A stretch of DNA of 64,000 nucleotides from Isoetes taiwanensis (GCA_021234155.1 JAJEKV010000052.1:7797358-7861357), one strand, 5' to 3'; counted from the first letter of the stretch, positions 25,093-35,796 are shown. Translations and numbers: made by a program. Notes: generated by a model from the sequence alone, not told the origin.

Positions 25093-26499
25093 GGGACATT
25101 AATGCCTTGGATTTGCAAGGAGTCGTCGAGCGGTTCTCCCACTATCTTTGGACACCAAGTTCCTCATTCGGATTGCATTTTGTTGCTTCTCTAAAGATGT
25201 TGAATTTGAGGATATGGGAGTTCCACTTTTGACTACCCAATCTTCGTTGTAGAAATTCTAGGGTAAATCCATATGTCATTTCTAATTCCTTCTTTTTCTC
25301 TCTTTCTCCGGATCAACGGAAGCTAAATTATGAGCTCAAAAAATTGCGGATCAACCATCTCCAACTCCATGTCCATCACTAAATTCATCTGCTTTTTTCA
25401 AAATACCCATAGCACAAATAGGCCTATATAAATTAAAACAAGCAATATTATTGTCATATCCTTATTCATCATTGGCATTCATCTTCTTGATATCCATCGA
25501 TCATATTCATCTTCTTCATATTTTTATCTTCAAATTCCATTTTGAAAAAGCGATTTTAGAAATCTATATCATATCATATATCGGTTTTTTTTGTATTCTA
25601 CATCATGCTTATATACATAAGGCGATTGCCTCAAAAATTGCGGATCAACTATAAGCTAAATTCGAGCTCAAAAAATGCGGATCAACGGGAGCTAATCGAG
25701 CTCAAAACTACCATATTATAGTTATATCAAAAGATAGAATTTAAGTTGCTTCAATACCAAAAATATCGACTCCAAACGGCACGAAAACTTTACGCAAAGG
25801 GCATTTGCATCCCCGCATCAACACGTAATTTCCGGCCTACGAGAAGGATCCCTTCGCCGGTGATGTAAAATTTTTTACCTTGGATATCTCTCTCAAAGCG
25901 AAACCACATCATTCACACGCAAATTCTTTGCCTTGACAAATCTGCTCCGACCTTTTGTGAAGACATAACTTTGGGAACTATCCCAATAACAAGATATCTA
26001 AATTTCCACATGCATTGATTTTCATCTTTTTTTTTTTTCTCCACAATTCCATCGCAAGGGCAAATGTTCCTGCGTTGATTTTTGGAATGACGAAATGAAA
26101 CAAAAATCCAACGCAGAATCGGTTATCAAATCAAAAGTCGCGCCCACTTGGTTGCACAAGCACGAAATGAAATGCCGGTCTCAAGGACTTTCTTATCTAA
26201 CCAATCTACACTATCTTGAGAGCCAACTAGATCCACCACGTAAATATCGGTGGAGTGTCTAGATATAATATCCTCTAGGTTTGAACTTTTGTGGCACGCA
26301 TGGCTCATTATCAAACGTGAATCAAGCTCTCTTAAAAGATGACCAGCATCATTTTCTATACTCCTTGCCAACCCGATTGTTTGCACCTTGATTGTTTGCC
26401 CTAAATCGCTTTAAAAACAATGGGAACATGAATTGAAGGAAAAAAGTAGTACCATCATCCGTCAAGCTATATCGTGTACATATACCATGAAGATCGAGA
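25093..26499. other. Unassigned AT-rich DNA with one coding-like frame
   Basis: Most of this stretch shows nothing. One minus-strand frame at 26,126-26,386 (LLRELDSRLIMSHAC, DIYVVDLVGSQDSVDWLDKK) looks protein-like but I do not recognise it. It could be another captured fragment. Confidence 0.3.
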
Positions 26500-26760
26500 G
26501 AAGAATAAATTGTGTTGAATTTTTGTAAGCACGACATTGTGCTTACTACATATGGAACCATTTGTTCGAATTACGTAAAGCCATCGAAGAGGATGAAAAG
26601 AAGCCCGGGCTAAGGGCACAATCTTGTCGAACATTAGGTGGTTTAGAATTATTCGGATGAAGCTCAATCCATTAGAAATGCTCACATTAAAAGTTCATGT
26701 GCTTTTGGGGCTTAAGGGCACAATGAAGATGGTGCCTTTTCGGAACATGCGACCTTCTAC
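26500..26760 (+). pseudogene. SNF2-family helicase fragment (RAD16/HLTF-like)
   Basis: Plus-strand reading gives KHDIVLTTYGTICSNYV near 26,501-26,570 and, shortly after, WFRII followed in another frame by DEAQSIRNAHIKSS (about 26,640-26,695). This order is helicase motif Ib, as in (K)YDVVLTTYGT, then motif II with its downstream block WxRIVLDEAHxIRNxxT, of SNF2 ATPases of the RAD16/HLTF group. The family's DEAH reads DEAQ here. Only about 90 codons are visible and they lie in more than one frame, so it is a fragment. It sits inside the CACTA-type region close to SET-like and B3-like fragments, which suggests transposon capture. Confidence 0.6.
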
Positions 26761-26791
26761 GACACATATGTCATATACGTCACATATCTAC

Positions 26792-26905
26792 GAAAGTTCT
26801 AGAATGTTCTAGAAAGTTTTAAAAAGTTTTAAAATATAAGAGAATCTTGGGTGAGCCTAAGGAATCCTTCTAGAAAATTCCAGAATGTTGTAGAAAGTTC
26901 TAGAA
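26792..26905. promoter_or_regulatory. Cluster of perfect heat-shock elements
   Basis: At 26,792-26,814 five contiguous units read GAA-ag-TTC-ta-GAA-tg-TTC-ta-GAA. At 26,868-26,905 a second run has eight units with one mismatch (TTC-ta-GAA-aa-TTC-ca-GAA-tg-ttg-ta-GAA-ag-TTC-ta-GAA). Alternating GAA and TTC every five bases is the binding site of heat shock factors, and three units are normally enough. A TATAAG word lies between the two clusters. Which gene they would drive is unclear. A simple repeat based on TTCTAGAA is the alternative explanation. Confidence 0.6.
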
Positions 26906-27309
26906 TGAATGTTATGAGAGAATACACTTATTTTTTCTTCCCAAAGCATTTTGCTAGATGACCAATTAAAATATTTTGGTTCAACCAACTCCACAATTCT
27001 CTTGATTTTCGATGAACAAACTTGTCCAAGAAGGCAACGACCTCCACAACCTCGGAATGGCCATAATGAAGAAATTAAAAAGGCAGTTAAGAGATTTCTC
27101 GAAAAAAGCATGATTTTTCTTTGGCGTATGTTGTGACTGTCGGATCATACAATCGATGCGCGGAAGCAACCCATAAAAATCTTGGCTCAAAGCGGAACAA
27201 GTTCATGAGTCATGAAGCGAAAACAACCGAGCATGGCGTTAAAAAACCGCACCAAAGGATCTCGATTTTGGCATGTAGGGCGGAAGAGAGGTCTGTTTTT
27301 TATTGGGTG

Positions 27310-27474
27310 TTCGTGAAGAACCCCGGCGATGTCGGCAAGCTCAACCGCCTTGTGATCCCTAAGCTCGGTGAAGCCCATTTTCCTTTGCACCATGACATGC
27401 TCTGCTTTGAAGACTTCCAAGGTAACAGCTGGCAGTTTAGATACTCTTACTGGCATAGCAGCCAGAGCTATGTT
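27310..27474 (+). pseudogene. B3 DNA-binding domain fragment (RAV/NGATHA type)
   Basis: Within a plus-strand open frame (27,121-27,528), residues 64-118 read [22 protein letters not shown], then [20 protein letters not shown] and SYV. This is the core of a RAV/NGATHA-type B3 domain ([22 protein letters not shown], FxDxxGxxWxFRYSYWxSSQSYV). The preceding 60 codons do not look like a B3 protein and the frame ends soon after the domain, so only the domain core is preserved. The family acts as plant transcription factors. This copy lacks the remainder and lies within transposon sequence. Confidence 0.75.
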
Positions 27475-27529
27475 CCAATTCCACTTTCCATGTATGGATC
27501 TCCGAAACAAGGCCATCAACAGGTGTAGC

Positions 27530-28004
27530 CACATAGTATCTCGGCTTTTCAAAATCCTCATCAATGGGGTCGGCTTCATATGGAACTTGTGCAATTGAAA
27601 CAAAAATTCCTCCACCATCATATATCACAAAATCATCGGGCGTTTGGCGGGTAAAGTTGCAAGTTCAAGCATTCTTCTTGATTCCAACCTTGATGTTGAT
27701 CTTTCAACTTCCATAGTGCCATTAGAATTACTTGTATACCCAGCATGAGATTTTAGATCATAACCTTCTTCCCCCTGTATTGACGTATCCATATGTGCTT
27801 CTTTGGTTTGCTGATATAGTTCCAGACAATATTTTTCAAGCTCTTGCAAGCTCTCAAAGCCCCCAAAAAAACCATTTTTCCATGATTCGGTTTGAAGAGT
27901 CTAGATGAAGGAGGTAATTCGGACGTCGCAAACCCCGCCGCTAAATGACCATTCTCTTTCACATCTAGAGATAAGATTACTTCGAAAAGACGATGAAGCC
28001 GCAT
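27530..28004 (-). pseudogene. Uncharacterised minus-strand coding-like fragments
   Basis: Short minus-strand frames ([32 protein letters not shown] near 27,450-27,628; LEKYCLELYQQTKEAHMDTS near 27,790-27,849; 27,753-28,004) have protein-like composition. I do not recognise a family. They directly follow the B3 fragment on the opposite strand and may be another capture or an accessory transposon gene. Confidence 0.25.
27917..27965. repeat. Fossil CACTA-terminus-like sequence
   Basis: GACGTCGCAAACCCCGCCG, CTAAATGACCATTCTCTT here closely matches the last ~45 bases before the terminus at 29,050 (GACGTCGCAAGCCCACGTCG, CTAAATGTCCATTCTCTT) in the same orientation, but ends in TCACA instead of GTTGTG. 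It looks like a degraded terminus from an older insertion of the same family. Confidence 0.5.
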
Positions 28005-28504
28005 TGATATGGACGGATCAATCGGTCAATAATCAATAAATCCCTTTTTAGGGGATGTTTTGAATTAACGCTATGTTTGAGAATTCGCCATCGACCTAAA
28101 CCTAGAATCGCCATTAGGGACGTCGGGACAAGCGGCTGCAAGTCATATTAAACACTATAATGCTTCGGCGGACAAAAGGTAAAAGTGTGGGATTTTTCTT
28201 GTGTTCTTGCACAAATTTTAAGGCTTTATCCTGTTCTTCTCTCAGCAACAATGATTGACAACAAGCCTATTGTCAAGTTACCTTCAAGGATTGTAAACTT
28301 GGAACAACTAGATTTTGACTAACGTAACAACGTCGGTTTATAATGAACAATTTATAGCGGTAGCATATCTATTGTGATGATGCATGCGCGAGCAACGCGC
28401 TTAAATGAAGTGCGGGTTGGTCGCCGAGTCTTTTTTAGGCGGTATCAATCGGACGACTATTGAATTTGTAATCCTAAAAACCATTAACCTTCAGATATAA
28501 AAAA

Positions 28505-29050
28505 TATATCGTCACATGCGACCACCCTACGTCACATATACGTCTCGACGTGTCATATCGCCACATATACATACCGGCGTGTCATATCGTCACATATACG
28601 TCTTGGCGTGTCATATACGTCACATACGTCATATATCGCATCTTGGCGTGTCATATATCGACACATCGTCACATCGTCACATATCTGACGCCGCATGCGG
28701 CGCCACGTCCGTAAACATCCACTGGCGGCGAGACACATGCCGCCCACCAGCGCCCCAAGCACACCGGGCGTATGTGGACGTCACCGCATGCGTCGTCGAA
28801 GCATCATGCGTCGCATCGCGACGCGGCGCTAAAGCGCCCACTGGCGTGACACTGCCGCCCCACGGGCGCAAGCGTCCACGGCATGACGGATCCGCCACGC
28901 CGCGATTGTCGACGTCGCACCACACGCGCCGCATGCGGCGTGTCCGCGCGACGTGACGTCGCATTGACGTCGCATGGTGACGTTATTTGCGACGTCACGT
29001 CGCACAGACGTCGCAAGCCCACGTCGCTAAATGTCCATTCTCTTGTTGTG
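28505..29050. mobile_element. Right subterminal region and terminus of a CACTA-type element
   Basis: Positions 28,510-28,690 are degenerate tandem copies of CGTCACATATACGTC and GGCGTGTCATAT. Positions 28,690-29,020 are GC-rich with CGTCGCATGCGGCG words. The block ends TCTCTTGTTGTG at 29,050, the complement of CACAACAAGAGA, close to the usual CACTACAAGAA end of CACTA elements. The next base, 29,051, is exactly where homology to 59,120 onward begins, so 29,050 is a true insertion border. TAC (29,051-29,053) is the likely 3-bp target duplication. The matching left end is not found in this window. Confidence 0.8.
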
Positions 29051-32000
29051 TACCATACGCATACTTTAAACAACAACTTTCGATATACGGTGATCTGATG
29101 ATCGAGAGCTGGGTATTCTACTCACAAACGCAGAAGTGGTAAGAAAACCTCTGCACCGACGCTTTGCACCAACGGATGAGCCGAATCTTTTGAAAATGCA
29201 GTAAGAATAGCTTGAAGTCTTGAATCTCCTGCACATTGCAAAATCAGATAAGATGCAAATCACTTGAGCATGGCTGGCAGACATTTTAAAAGCATATCAG
29301 GGCTCACGTTTTTGCATAAGGCAGAAATAGATGATTGCAATAGATGCTCAGATTGTACAACATGCAAAGTGTATATCAATCAGAAGACCGCAAAGGGGAT
29401 GCTGTATGATAGTCCGGGTATAAAAATGCCGCTCTTATTTAAAACAATTGATCTTTATGTGCGTTAACTCCTAGACGTATTATTTTTGGCAGGAGTCACT
29501 GGGCCAATTGCTCCATCCTGTTCTGTCTGAGTTGTGAGAATGGACAAGTGTGGTACGACTAGGAGCATCTCGGCAACTGTATATTATATTGGTAAACCAT
29601 TGGTGTTTGCAGACAAACTTCTTCCTTTTTATTTATGCTAGGAAGTGATTGAATCTTGATTGTACCATGATTAATACTTTGCATATTTTAGCTGAGGAAC
29701 GAGCTGCAAATTTTTTGGATTTGCTTGTTCCCACATTATGCAGGTGAATATTTGGACCTCATTATCATGTTTTGACCTGGACATGAGTCAGCCCTGGGTC
29801 TGTATCCGTTGTGAAGAGGATGCTGATCTTGGACTGAAGCAACTCCATGCTGACATCTCGTGTTGTTAAATAGGCTGCTACTTTATGGGTCACATATGTA
29901 ACAGTGTTCCCTTCTTGTACATGTGGATGTATTGAGCACTCTGCCTCTCCCTTGTGTATTGTTGTGCTTGTCCTTCAAAAGACATCTGTACAGTGCATAT
30001 CAGAGCCTGGTGAGATTGAGAAGTTGCCCATTCTAGGGAGACAGTTTCTTCGTGGTCACTGTAATTGCTGCTTAGATTATTTTTCCCAGAGTCGTGAAAT
30101 CAAATCATTTTCTTGAATTTGCTGCATTTTCTTTGCTTCTATGAGTTCAGCAGAAATAAATGCAGTTTGTTTCACTATATGAGTTACCATGTAAAAATAC
30201 ATTAGTGCTTGATTCAGAGCATGATGTAGAGACTCTAATTACACACATCACAATGCGGTAAAGGCGGTTGGTGATGATGATGTAAATATTGCATAATATG
30301 TAGTCAAAGCAAAGACAAGTACTTGGCTAAAGTTGGTCAGATATCATTATGGATCACTTGACATCTTCAAAATCTTCAGATGCTCAGGTATCTGCATATG
30401 GTTTCTCTGTTTTTGTTTTTTGAAAGAAACCATTTTCTTAAACATGTATCATGTTATAGAGAGCGCACACTCTTGTGGTTCTATCTGGTCTATTATACAA
30501 AGTTCAGGACAAAAGCTGGACTAACGAACAACTTCTTCAGGTATTCTAACATTCATAGGAAATGCATGCATATGTAATATGGCAATAATGTCTTATGGTT
30601 TCATTTTTTCGGCAACTTTTGATGCAGCTTTGTGAAAGCCTTTCGAATGTAGTTTATACTCCATTGATCATCACGGAGTCAAAAGACGGTCTTACATCTT
30701 TCCTCATAACTTATATTGTGATTTTGTGGTTGTGGGTTAATACGTTTGTCCCATCATTTAACAATCGTATAGGTCTTGGATTTGAGTTCTTACGTGGATG
30801 TAAAAGATACTATCATGTTCTATCATATTCCTAAATTGGACGTTGGCACGTGTGCTTGCATATTCCCAACATTGAATGTAGGCACTCAAAGCATTTTGTA
30901 ATTTTTGTAACTATCACACCTACGGTTATAGCTAAACTCCTCGATATCATGTGCTTGTGCATGCACTTTGAAGCCAACATACATCCTAATATACTGGCGT
31001 TCAATGAAAGTTCACTTGTTTCTTTAGGCACACGTTTCAATGTCCTCTTAGGGAGCAAAGAGAAGTAATGAAGTTTTGGCACAATTGCTCTTTGAAAAAG
31101 ACATCGAAGTAAGGAAAAATGCAATCACGCAAAAATTTGAACCAGTTCTTGATTCTTGTCGCTAATCCATGATCACCTTTTACGACTTCATCATGCAAAT
31201 ACATTTCATGTGTTAAGAAGCATATTATAAGCTTTGAGTCTTAATCGTACTTCCAACGTTGCAAAAGGTTTGATCTATGACCTGCTACATAGTTTATCAA
31301 TAACATCCTAGAGAAATCATCCCTCTTTTCTAAGTTTATGTACAAACCACGGCATACACACAAATTCCATTTTGCTACTCACGTGATGTTTTTCCCAACC
31401 ACATTACAAGCTTTTGAAGTGTGACGCTAATTTCCCAAGTTACAAGAGATTCCATATTTCCTGACAAATGCGGGGCACCGTCACTAAGCCACTAGTATTC
31501 CTAATTCTTACATATAATAATGGTTTTCTTTTTTATCCTATTGTTTAAATTTGGTTTTTTAGTCAAGTGGAAAACTTTTTGGATATTTTTTCAGATTAAT
31601 TTTCTAAGGTTGTGGGGGCTTTTGCAGACGAAAAAATTTCCCGATGTGCCAAAAATCGGGCTGTGGTTTTTACCATGATTTCGAAATTCAACTATGGGGT
31701 TTGCATTCCAGATTATCCGTCCCCAATTTTTGGCAGTATGGAAGCCAAGTTCTATCCCTCTTTAAGCAAGACTACTGTTGATGCCAATCCGGTGTGTCCA
31801 AGCTGCATAATCTAGAGGCCCGGGTCTTTCTACCATGGCTGGGTTGTATGCTCTCCAATTCGTTTTTACATTTTAGTCGGTTTGTATATGATTCCAAAAC
31901 TGCAGATTTTGAGCGAGCGTGCATGTTGGCAAAGACGAGTGATGCATGGATGCTTTTTTCAAGCTTGGCATGGGTTTTTGCTTCTATCACATAGTAAATT

Positions 32001-32676
32001 CAATCACAGTAGAGATTATTCACAACATGGGCTTATTCTACTCTTCACAAGAAAGACCTGAGCAGCCAAAGGGCTTTGCAGCAGTGCATGTCAGAGATTG
32101 GGAGAAATTCCAAGACCGACCATCAATCTGCTCAAGGTATTTCTTTGTATGTAGATTTCATAACTCTCTAAATCCATCTTCGAAGTGCTTGGTCTGAAAG
32201 CATGCTTGGTTGGGCCTGAATATATGCTTGGTTCTGATTTTTTAAAGGAATCTAGGCAATACGAGCATCGCCTATTGCTTTTGTATGTGTCTTCAAGAAT
32301 CCATCGAGACTTAAGCCTACCTCTATTCAATGCTTGAGTAAAAAGACTAAACATGTAGGCAAATGCAAGCTAACATGGTAAGCTTCCAGTTCGAGGTAAG
32401 TTTACTCTTTTTTCTATTGATCCACATTGAAGTGTTGCACCTTTTTGTGAAGCCAATGAAGCCATATTGTAGGCCCTTTTTCTGAAGCTTACAAGCATCG
32501 GAACAATCCAGGTGGAACACTAACTATATGTATGTGTTTGGAAGCTCTTCTCTTTTGTCATGCATAAACGGTTCTTTCTTTAGCAAGAAATTGTTAGTTC
32601 AATGCATTTTTATCCTTTATTTAATCTATTGCAATTGGATTCCATCTTTCTCTTTACTGGTAAGCCTTCATTCGAT
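29051..32676 (+). pseudogene. Copy A of a HEAT-repeat gene (DNAAF5/HEATR2-like), left part
   Basis: Exon-like pieces with GT-AG borders are present: ending at 29,200 (DDRELGILLTNAEVVRKP), 29,493-29,591 (LLHPVLSEL, EWTSVVRLGAS), 29,692-29,743 (AEERAANFLDLLVPTLC), 30,206-30,387, 30,628-30,688 (LCESLS) and 32,013-32,136 (KKDLSSQRALQQCMSEIG). The order WxxxVRLxAxxxLYxxL then AEExxxxxLxxLLPTLCR resembles the HEAT repeats of DNAAF5 (HEATR2). In animals this protein helps assemble dynein arms; a role in flowering plants is not obvious. Homology to copy B starts at 29,051, stops at 32,676 and resumes at 46,270. Several exons carry in-frame stops or base changes, many at CTG/CAG words, so true coding status is uncertain. 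Confidence 0.55.
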
Positions 32677-32708
32677 CATTAGGGCGGATTTGGGGTCTGA
32701 AAATGGCC
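32677..32708 (+). repeat. Left terminal inverted repeat
   Basis: This is a 32-bp perfect match to the complement of 46,238-46,269. Similarity becomes patchy directly inside it. Confidence 0.93.
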
Positions 32709-33371
32709 CTTATCTTGGGCTAAAGATTTCCACGTCAGATTCGCCAGGACCAATTAGGTTTGCGCCTTTTTTACGAAAGTCAGTATTACTTGGCAGGTAG
32801 AAGGATGAGCAGGCTTACTTGGCATCCACATGGCGTATTTTCATAGGGGATGCCTGCGCTTTTATTGCAACCATTTTAATGGCCCGTATTTTTCGGGAGT
32901 CGCTTCGCCGCCCAAAATAATGGTGACTTTGACCGCCTACTGTCAGCGTCACCAACTCCCTTGTCAAATTTTGGCGCCAAACTTCTGTACTGTCACTCCG
33001 GCGCCTCTACGTGCATCCTCTCCGCCTTCACTCCTCATCTGCAATCCATGTCTCCTGTAATTTCGTGTTCTTGCCCCATTCTGAGAACTCCCAAGGTCAA
33101 GAAGTGGGAGGTTTTGTCTCAATAGGTTCGTGGGTGAGTATCTTTTGCCATCAACGAGGGCGAGCATAGAGTTAGCGACAAAAGGCGATCAGGCGTCTTG
33201 GACACATTGGATAGGTAGGATAAAAAGAGTTCAAGTTGAATTCTAGCGGTAGGAAAGTGGAAAGTATAACAATACGACATGCATATACCCCTTCTCGATA
33301 TGGCCAAAAAGTTAATCTCCACCAAAAACAGCTTCCCAAAATTGCCCACGAAATGGTAACCACCTTAAACG
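32709..33371. other. Left subterminal region of the TIR element
   Basis: No gene is recognised. Positions 32,930-33,110 have a coding-like composition in several frames. The region runs up to the first palindrome at 33,372. Confidence 0.35.
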
Positions 33372-33440
33372 GATCACACGACGCGAAGCTAGTCGCCGCC
33401 TACTTAAGCTGCGTAGAGATAGTTTCGGCGTCGTGTGATC
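33372..33440. repeat. Palindromic cassette-border element 1
   Basis: The left arm GATCACACGACGCGAA (33,372-33,387) pairs with TTCGGCGTCGTGTGATC (33,424-33,440), with one extra base in the right arm and a 36-base spacer. It is one of six paired copies of this motif, all confined to the 32.7-46.3 kb element. Confidence 0.85.
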
Positions 33441-33599
33441 TTCTTATCTTTTCATTTCTTTTCGTTGACACGTGTTTACAAACAAATTTATTGTGCAGGT
33501 TTATGTTTATCAGACGTCGTGGATGTCATTCCGGCCGAAAGTATTAGTAGTGTACTTGTCGTGTATCACATAGACATCGGAATTGTCCTTTTCCAAGGT

Positions 33600-34061
33600 A
33601 TGGATGCCGTGACCTTGCGGGGTATAGGCATCTGGTTTTCTGGACATGATTATAGCGTAAAGGTCAGGAAACCGAGCTTGAGGCCGGTTGAATTGCCCCC
33701 TTTAAGTGAACTTTGTAAGCCACAGACTAATGAGAACAATGTAATTGCAATGAAGAAATGCATGGCTGACGAGGTGCAAGCGGGAATGTCTGAAAACGGA
33801 GGCGTGAGGATGAGTTTCAAAATCTTCACACCGTTTGAGGTATTTGCTAACATATTCCAGATGGCACAGGAAGTTCGAAAAGCTCGAAGACATATCGTGC
33901 TTTCTCCCCCGCCGATTTTGTGGATGGCTTATTTTTGGTTCGACACGGGATGTTCGATTCCACGAATCATCCGGTCAACTAACGAGGTCAGCGTAGTTAA
34001 GTCCTCCTTTAAGTTCAGATATTTTCTTCCAAAACAATATTTATCGTTAATTGTCAACTAG
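33600..34061 (+). CDS. Uncharacterised protein of the TIR element (153 aa)
   Basis: This plus-strand frame starts MDAVTLRGIGIWFSGHDYSV and continues through a basic region (VKVRKPSLRPVELPP), a helical-looking stretch (FEVFANIFQMAQEVRKARRH) and ends YLSLIVN. The open frame extends further upstream to about 33,435 without a better start. It is the first gene after palindrome 1. An overlapping frame (34,051-34,308) directly follows and may be part of the same gene. I recognise no family, and the protein is smaller than any transposase I know. Confidence 0.45.
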   Translation: MDAVTLRGIGIWFSGHDYSVKVRKPSLRPVELPPLSELCKPQTNENNVIAMKKCMADEVQAGMSENGGVRMSFKIFTPFEVFANIFQMAQEVRKARRHIVLSPPPILWMAYFWFDTGCSIPRIIRSTNEVSVVKSSFKFRYFLPKQYLSLIVN

Positions 34062-34530
34062 AACGAAGGAAACGAAAAAAGAGAGGGCTGCACAACTTTT
34101 TGGGAGCCGTTTGAGGACCATAATGCATACTTTCCGTCGCGGTGGATATTCGAGTATGGAGAGGGGAGGAAGTCATTTATACGGCCACCATGGAAGTTTA
34201 ATGGCCATTATCGAGCTAAGAGTGCTAATGGAGACAGAGGAGATTCTCGGCGACTTCCATTATTTTATTGATGGCATTAGGGTTGGTTACGGGCAAAGGG
34301 AAATGTAAAGTTTAGTGAGTTCGCGATCAACAAGAAATTGTCTATCGGCTAGCGCTTTGAATCTCGGTTTTTATTTGTGTTTTGTCGATGTTTTTAGGGT
34401 TCCGTATTTTGTCCAGATATTTTTTTAGGGTTCCGTACAATTATTTAAAAAACGTTACCATCATATTTTACTTTAACTTTTTTTTACTATTTATCTCTTG
34501 CCGGTTGTCTATTTTTGTCGGTGTTCAGTA

Positions 34531-34538
34531 GTATAAAG
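34531..34538 (+). promoter_or_regulatory. TATA box of the H3-like gene
   Basis: GTATAAAGCG lies 28 bases upstream of the H3-like ATG at 34,559. The spacing is short but allows a brief leader. Confidence 0.45.
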
Positions 34539-34558
34539 CGCCATCCATTTGAGAAGCC

Positions 34559-35433
34559 ATGGCAAGAACTAAGCAAACTGCAAGGATCCATCCGGGTGGT
34601 GTAAGGCGGTGATTACATTAGTCCGCCTTCTTCATCGACTCAAGGAAGTCTCGATAGAGATTCTCCTCCTCCGACCATGCCTAACGAAGACGGAGGAAAA
34701 GAAATCCGCGATGACGTGACGGGGGAGAAGCAGCTCCAGAGTAAGTAGGGAGGTGCACTCGGTTCGGAGACAGAGGATGAAAATGTGAGAGACCGTGAAG
34801 CGAATATGACGCCGGATTAATTATTGGGCAGCCGCCTCTTCTTGCTCTTCCCCGCCTCCTCCCTGTTCCTTCCGTGGAGGTGCCAGGACCTTCAAATCAA
34901 AGGAGGAGGCCCAACGCCGTTAAAGGGAAGGCGCACCAGGAATGTGAGGAGACTACCGAAGAGTCGGCCGAGGAAAGCCCCGCAGATGTCTTTGGGGGAG
35001 GAGGCGGCCGGAAGAGTCGGCCGAGCAACATGCTCCAAATGCCGGGTGGGTGAGGGTAGTGGCGGAAGCGGAAGACTAAGCCTGGCATTAAAGAGCGAGA
35101 TTAAGAAGTATCAAGAGCAATCGAGATGGTCATTCCGCCTCCCATTTGCCGTGCTCGGAGAGAGATTCTGCAAGAGTGTGGTGCGATACATCATACCCAA
35201 TTACGGAATTCAAGCAAATCGCCTTTAAATGCTCTTCAAATGGCTTCGAAGCAGTTGGTGTCTGGTCTGTTTCGAGGACTCGCAGCCTTTGCAGCAAAAG
35301 AATACATGCCAAGCGGTGGTATATGCCCAAGGACATGCGCCTCGCCTTACGCATAAAGGGATCCCCCGACTATGGTCAAAATTTTATGGCTGAATACAAC
35401 AAGAAGAAAGACCCCCCAGAAAAAAGGCCGTGA
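34559..35433 (+). pseudogene. Histone H3-like gene with altered tail, inside the TIR element
   Basis: The ATG at 34,559 opens MARTKQTARIHPGG, identical to histone H3 through residue R8, then Ile-His-Pro where H3 has K9-S10-T11. After about 470 bases that encode a low-complexity linker in part (SPPSSSTQGSLDRD, MPNEDGGKEIRDD), the histone fold follows in order: KPG and ALKSEIKKYQ (about 35,085-35,115), LPF and REILQE (35,140-35,175), LNALQMASKQLVSGLF (about 35,225-35,275), and IHAKR then MPKDMRLALRIKG (35,302-35,361). Canonical H3 ends four residues after RIRG; here about 22 mostly charged residues follow. Blocks lie in more than one frame and an intron is possible, so it cannot be called intact. 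A host H3 copy is the obvious origin, but divergence is high. Confidence 0.82.
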
Positions 35434-35602
35434 AGTGCCTTTGTGTTTTTTTCATATGTATAATATTTCTTAATGTAATGGCTTTATAAGCTTAATCTCT
35501 TAGTCCATTTCTTTCTTAGAAGCCTAGCCGCACTTTGTTTTTTTTTTAATGTTATCTGCAGCAAGCAGCAAGCATTGTGCTTTTTTGTTGCACATAGTAG
35601 TC

Positions 35603-35618
35603 TTCGCGTCGTGTGATC
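35603..35618. repeat. Single palindrome arm
   Basis: TTCGCGTCGTGTGATC stands alone here, without a left partner, between the 3' end of the H3-like gene and the CCCTAA array. Confidence 0.7.
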
Positions 35619-35619
35619 C

Positions 35620-35669
35620 AACCCTAACCCTAACCCTAACCCTAACCCTAACCCTAACCCTAACCCTAA
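35620..35669 (+). repeat. Interstitial (CCCTAA)n
   Basis: Eight copies of the 6-base unit AACCCT follow directly after the palindrome arm. This is the vertebrate-type telomere unit, also used by part of the Asparagales. It differs from the 7-base unit at 23,903. Confidence 0.9.
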
Positions 35670-35796
35670 AATGTATGGACAAATCTCCCCACAACGGCTG
35701 TGTCCCCTTTCATAATCGACAACGGCTACTTGAGTTCAAAAGTACCGCGCCTTACCGGCTCCTAAACATCTTCTTGTTTTCGTCGTTTGTTTCGCC

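Noticed and set aside
28516-28964. Frames of 95-146 codons rich in His, Arg and Thr
   Set aside because: They follow the CGTCACATATACGTC subterminal repeats and carry no domain.
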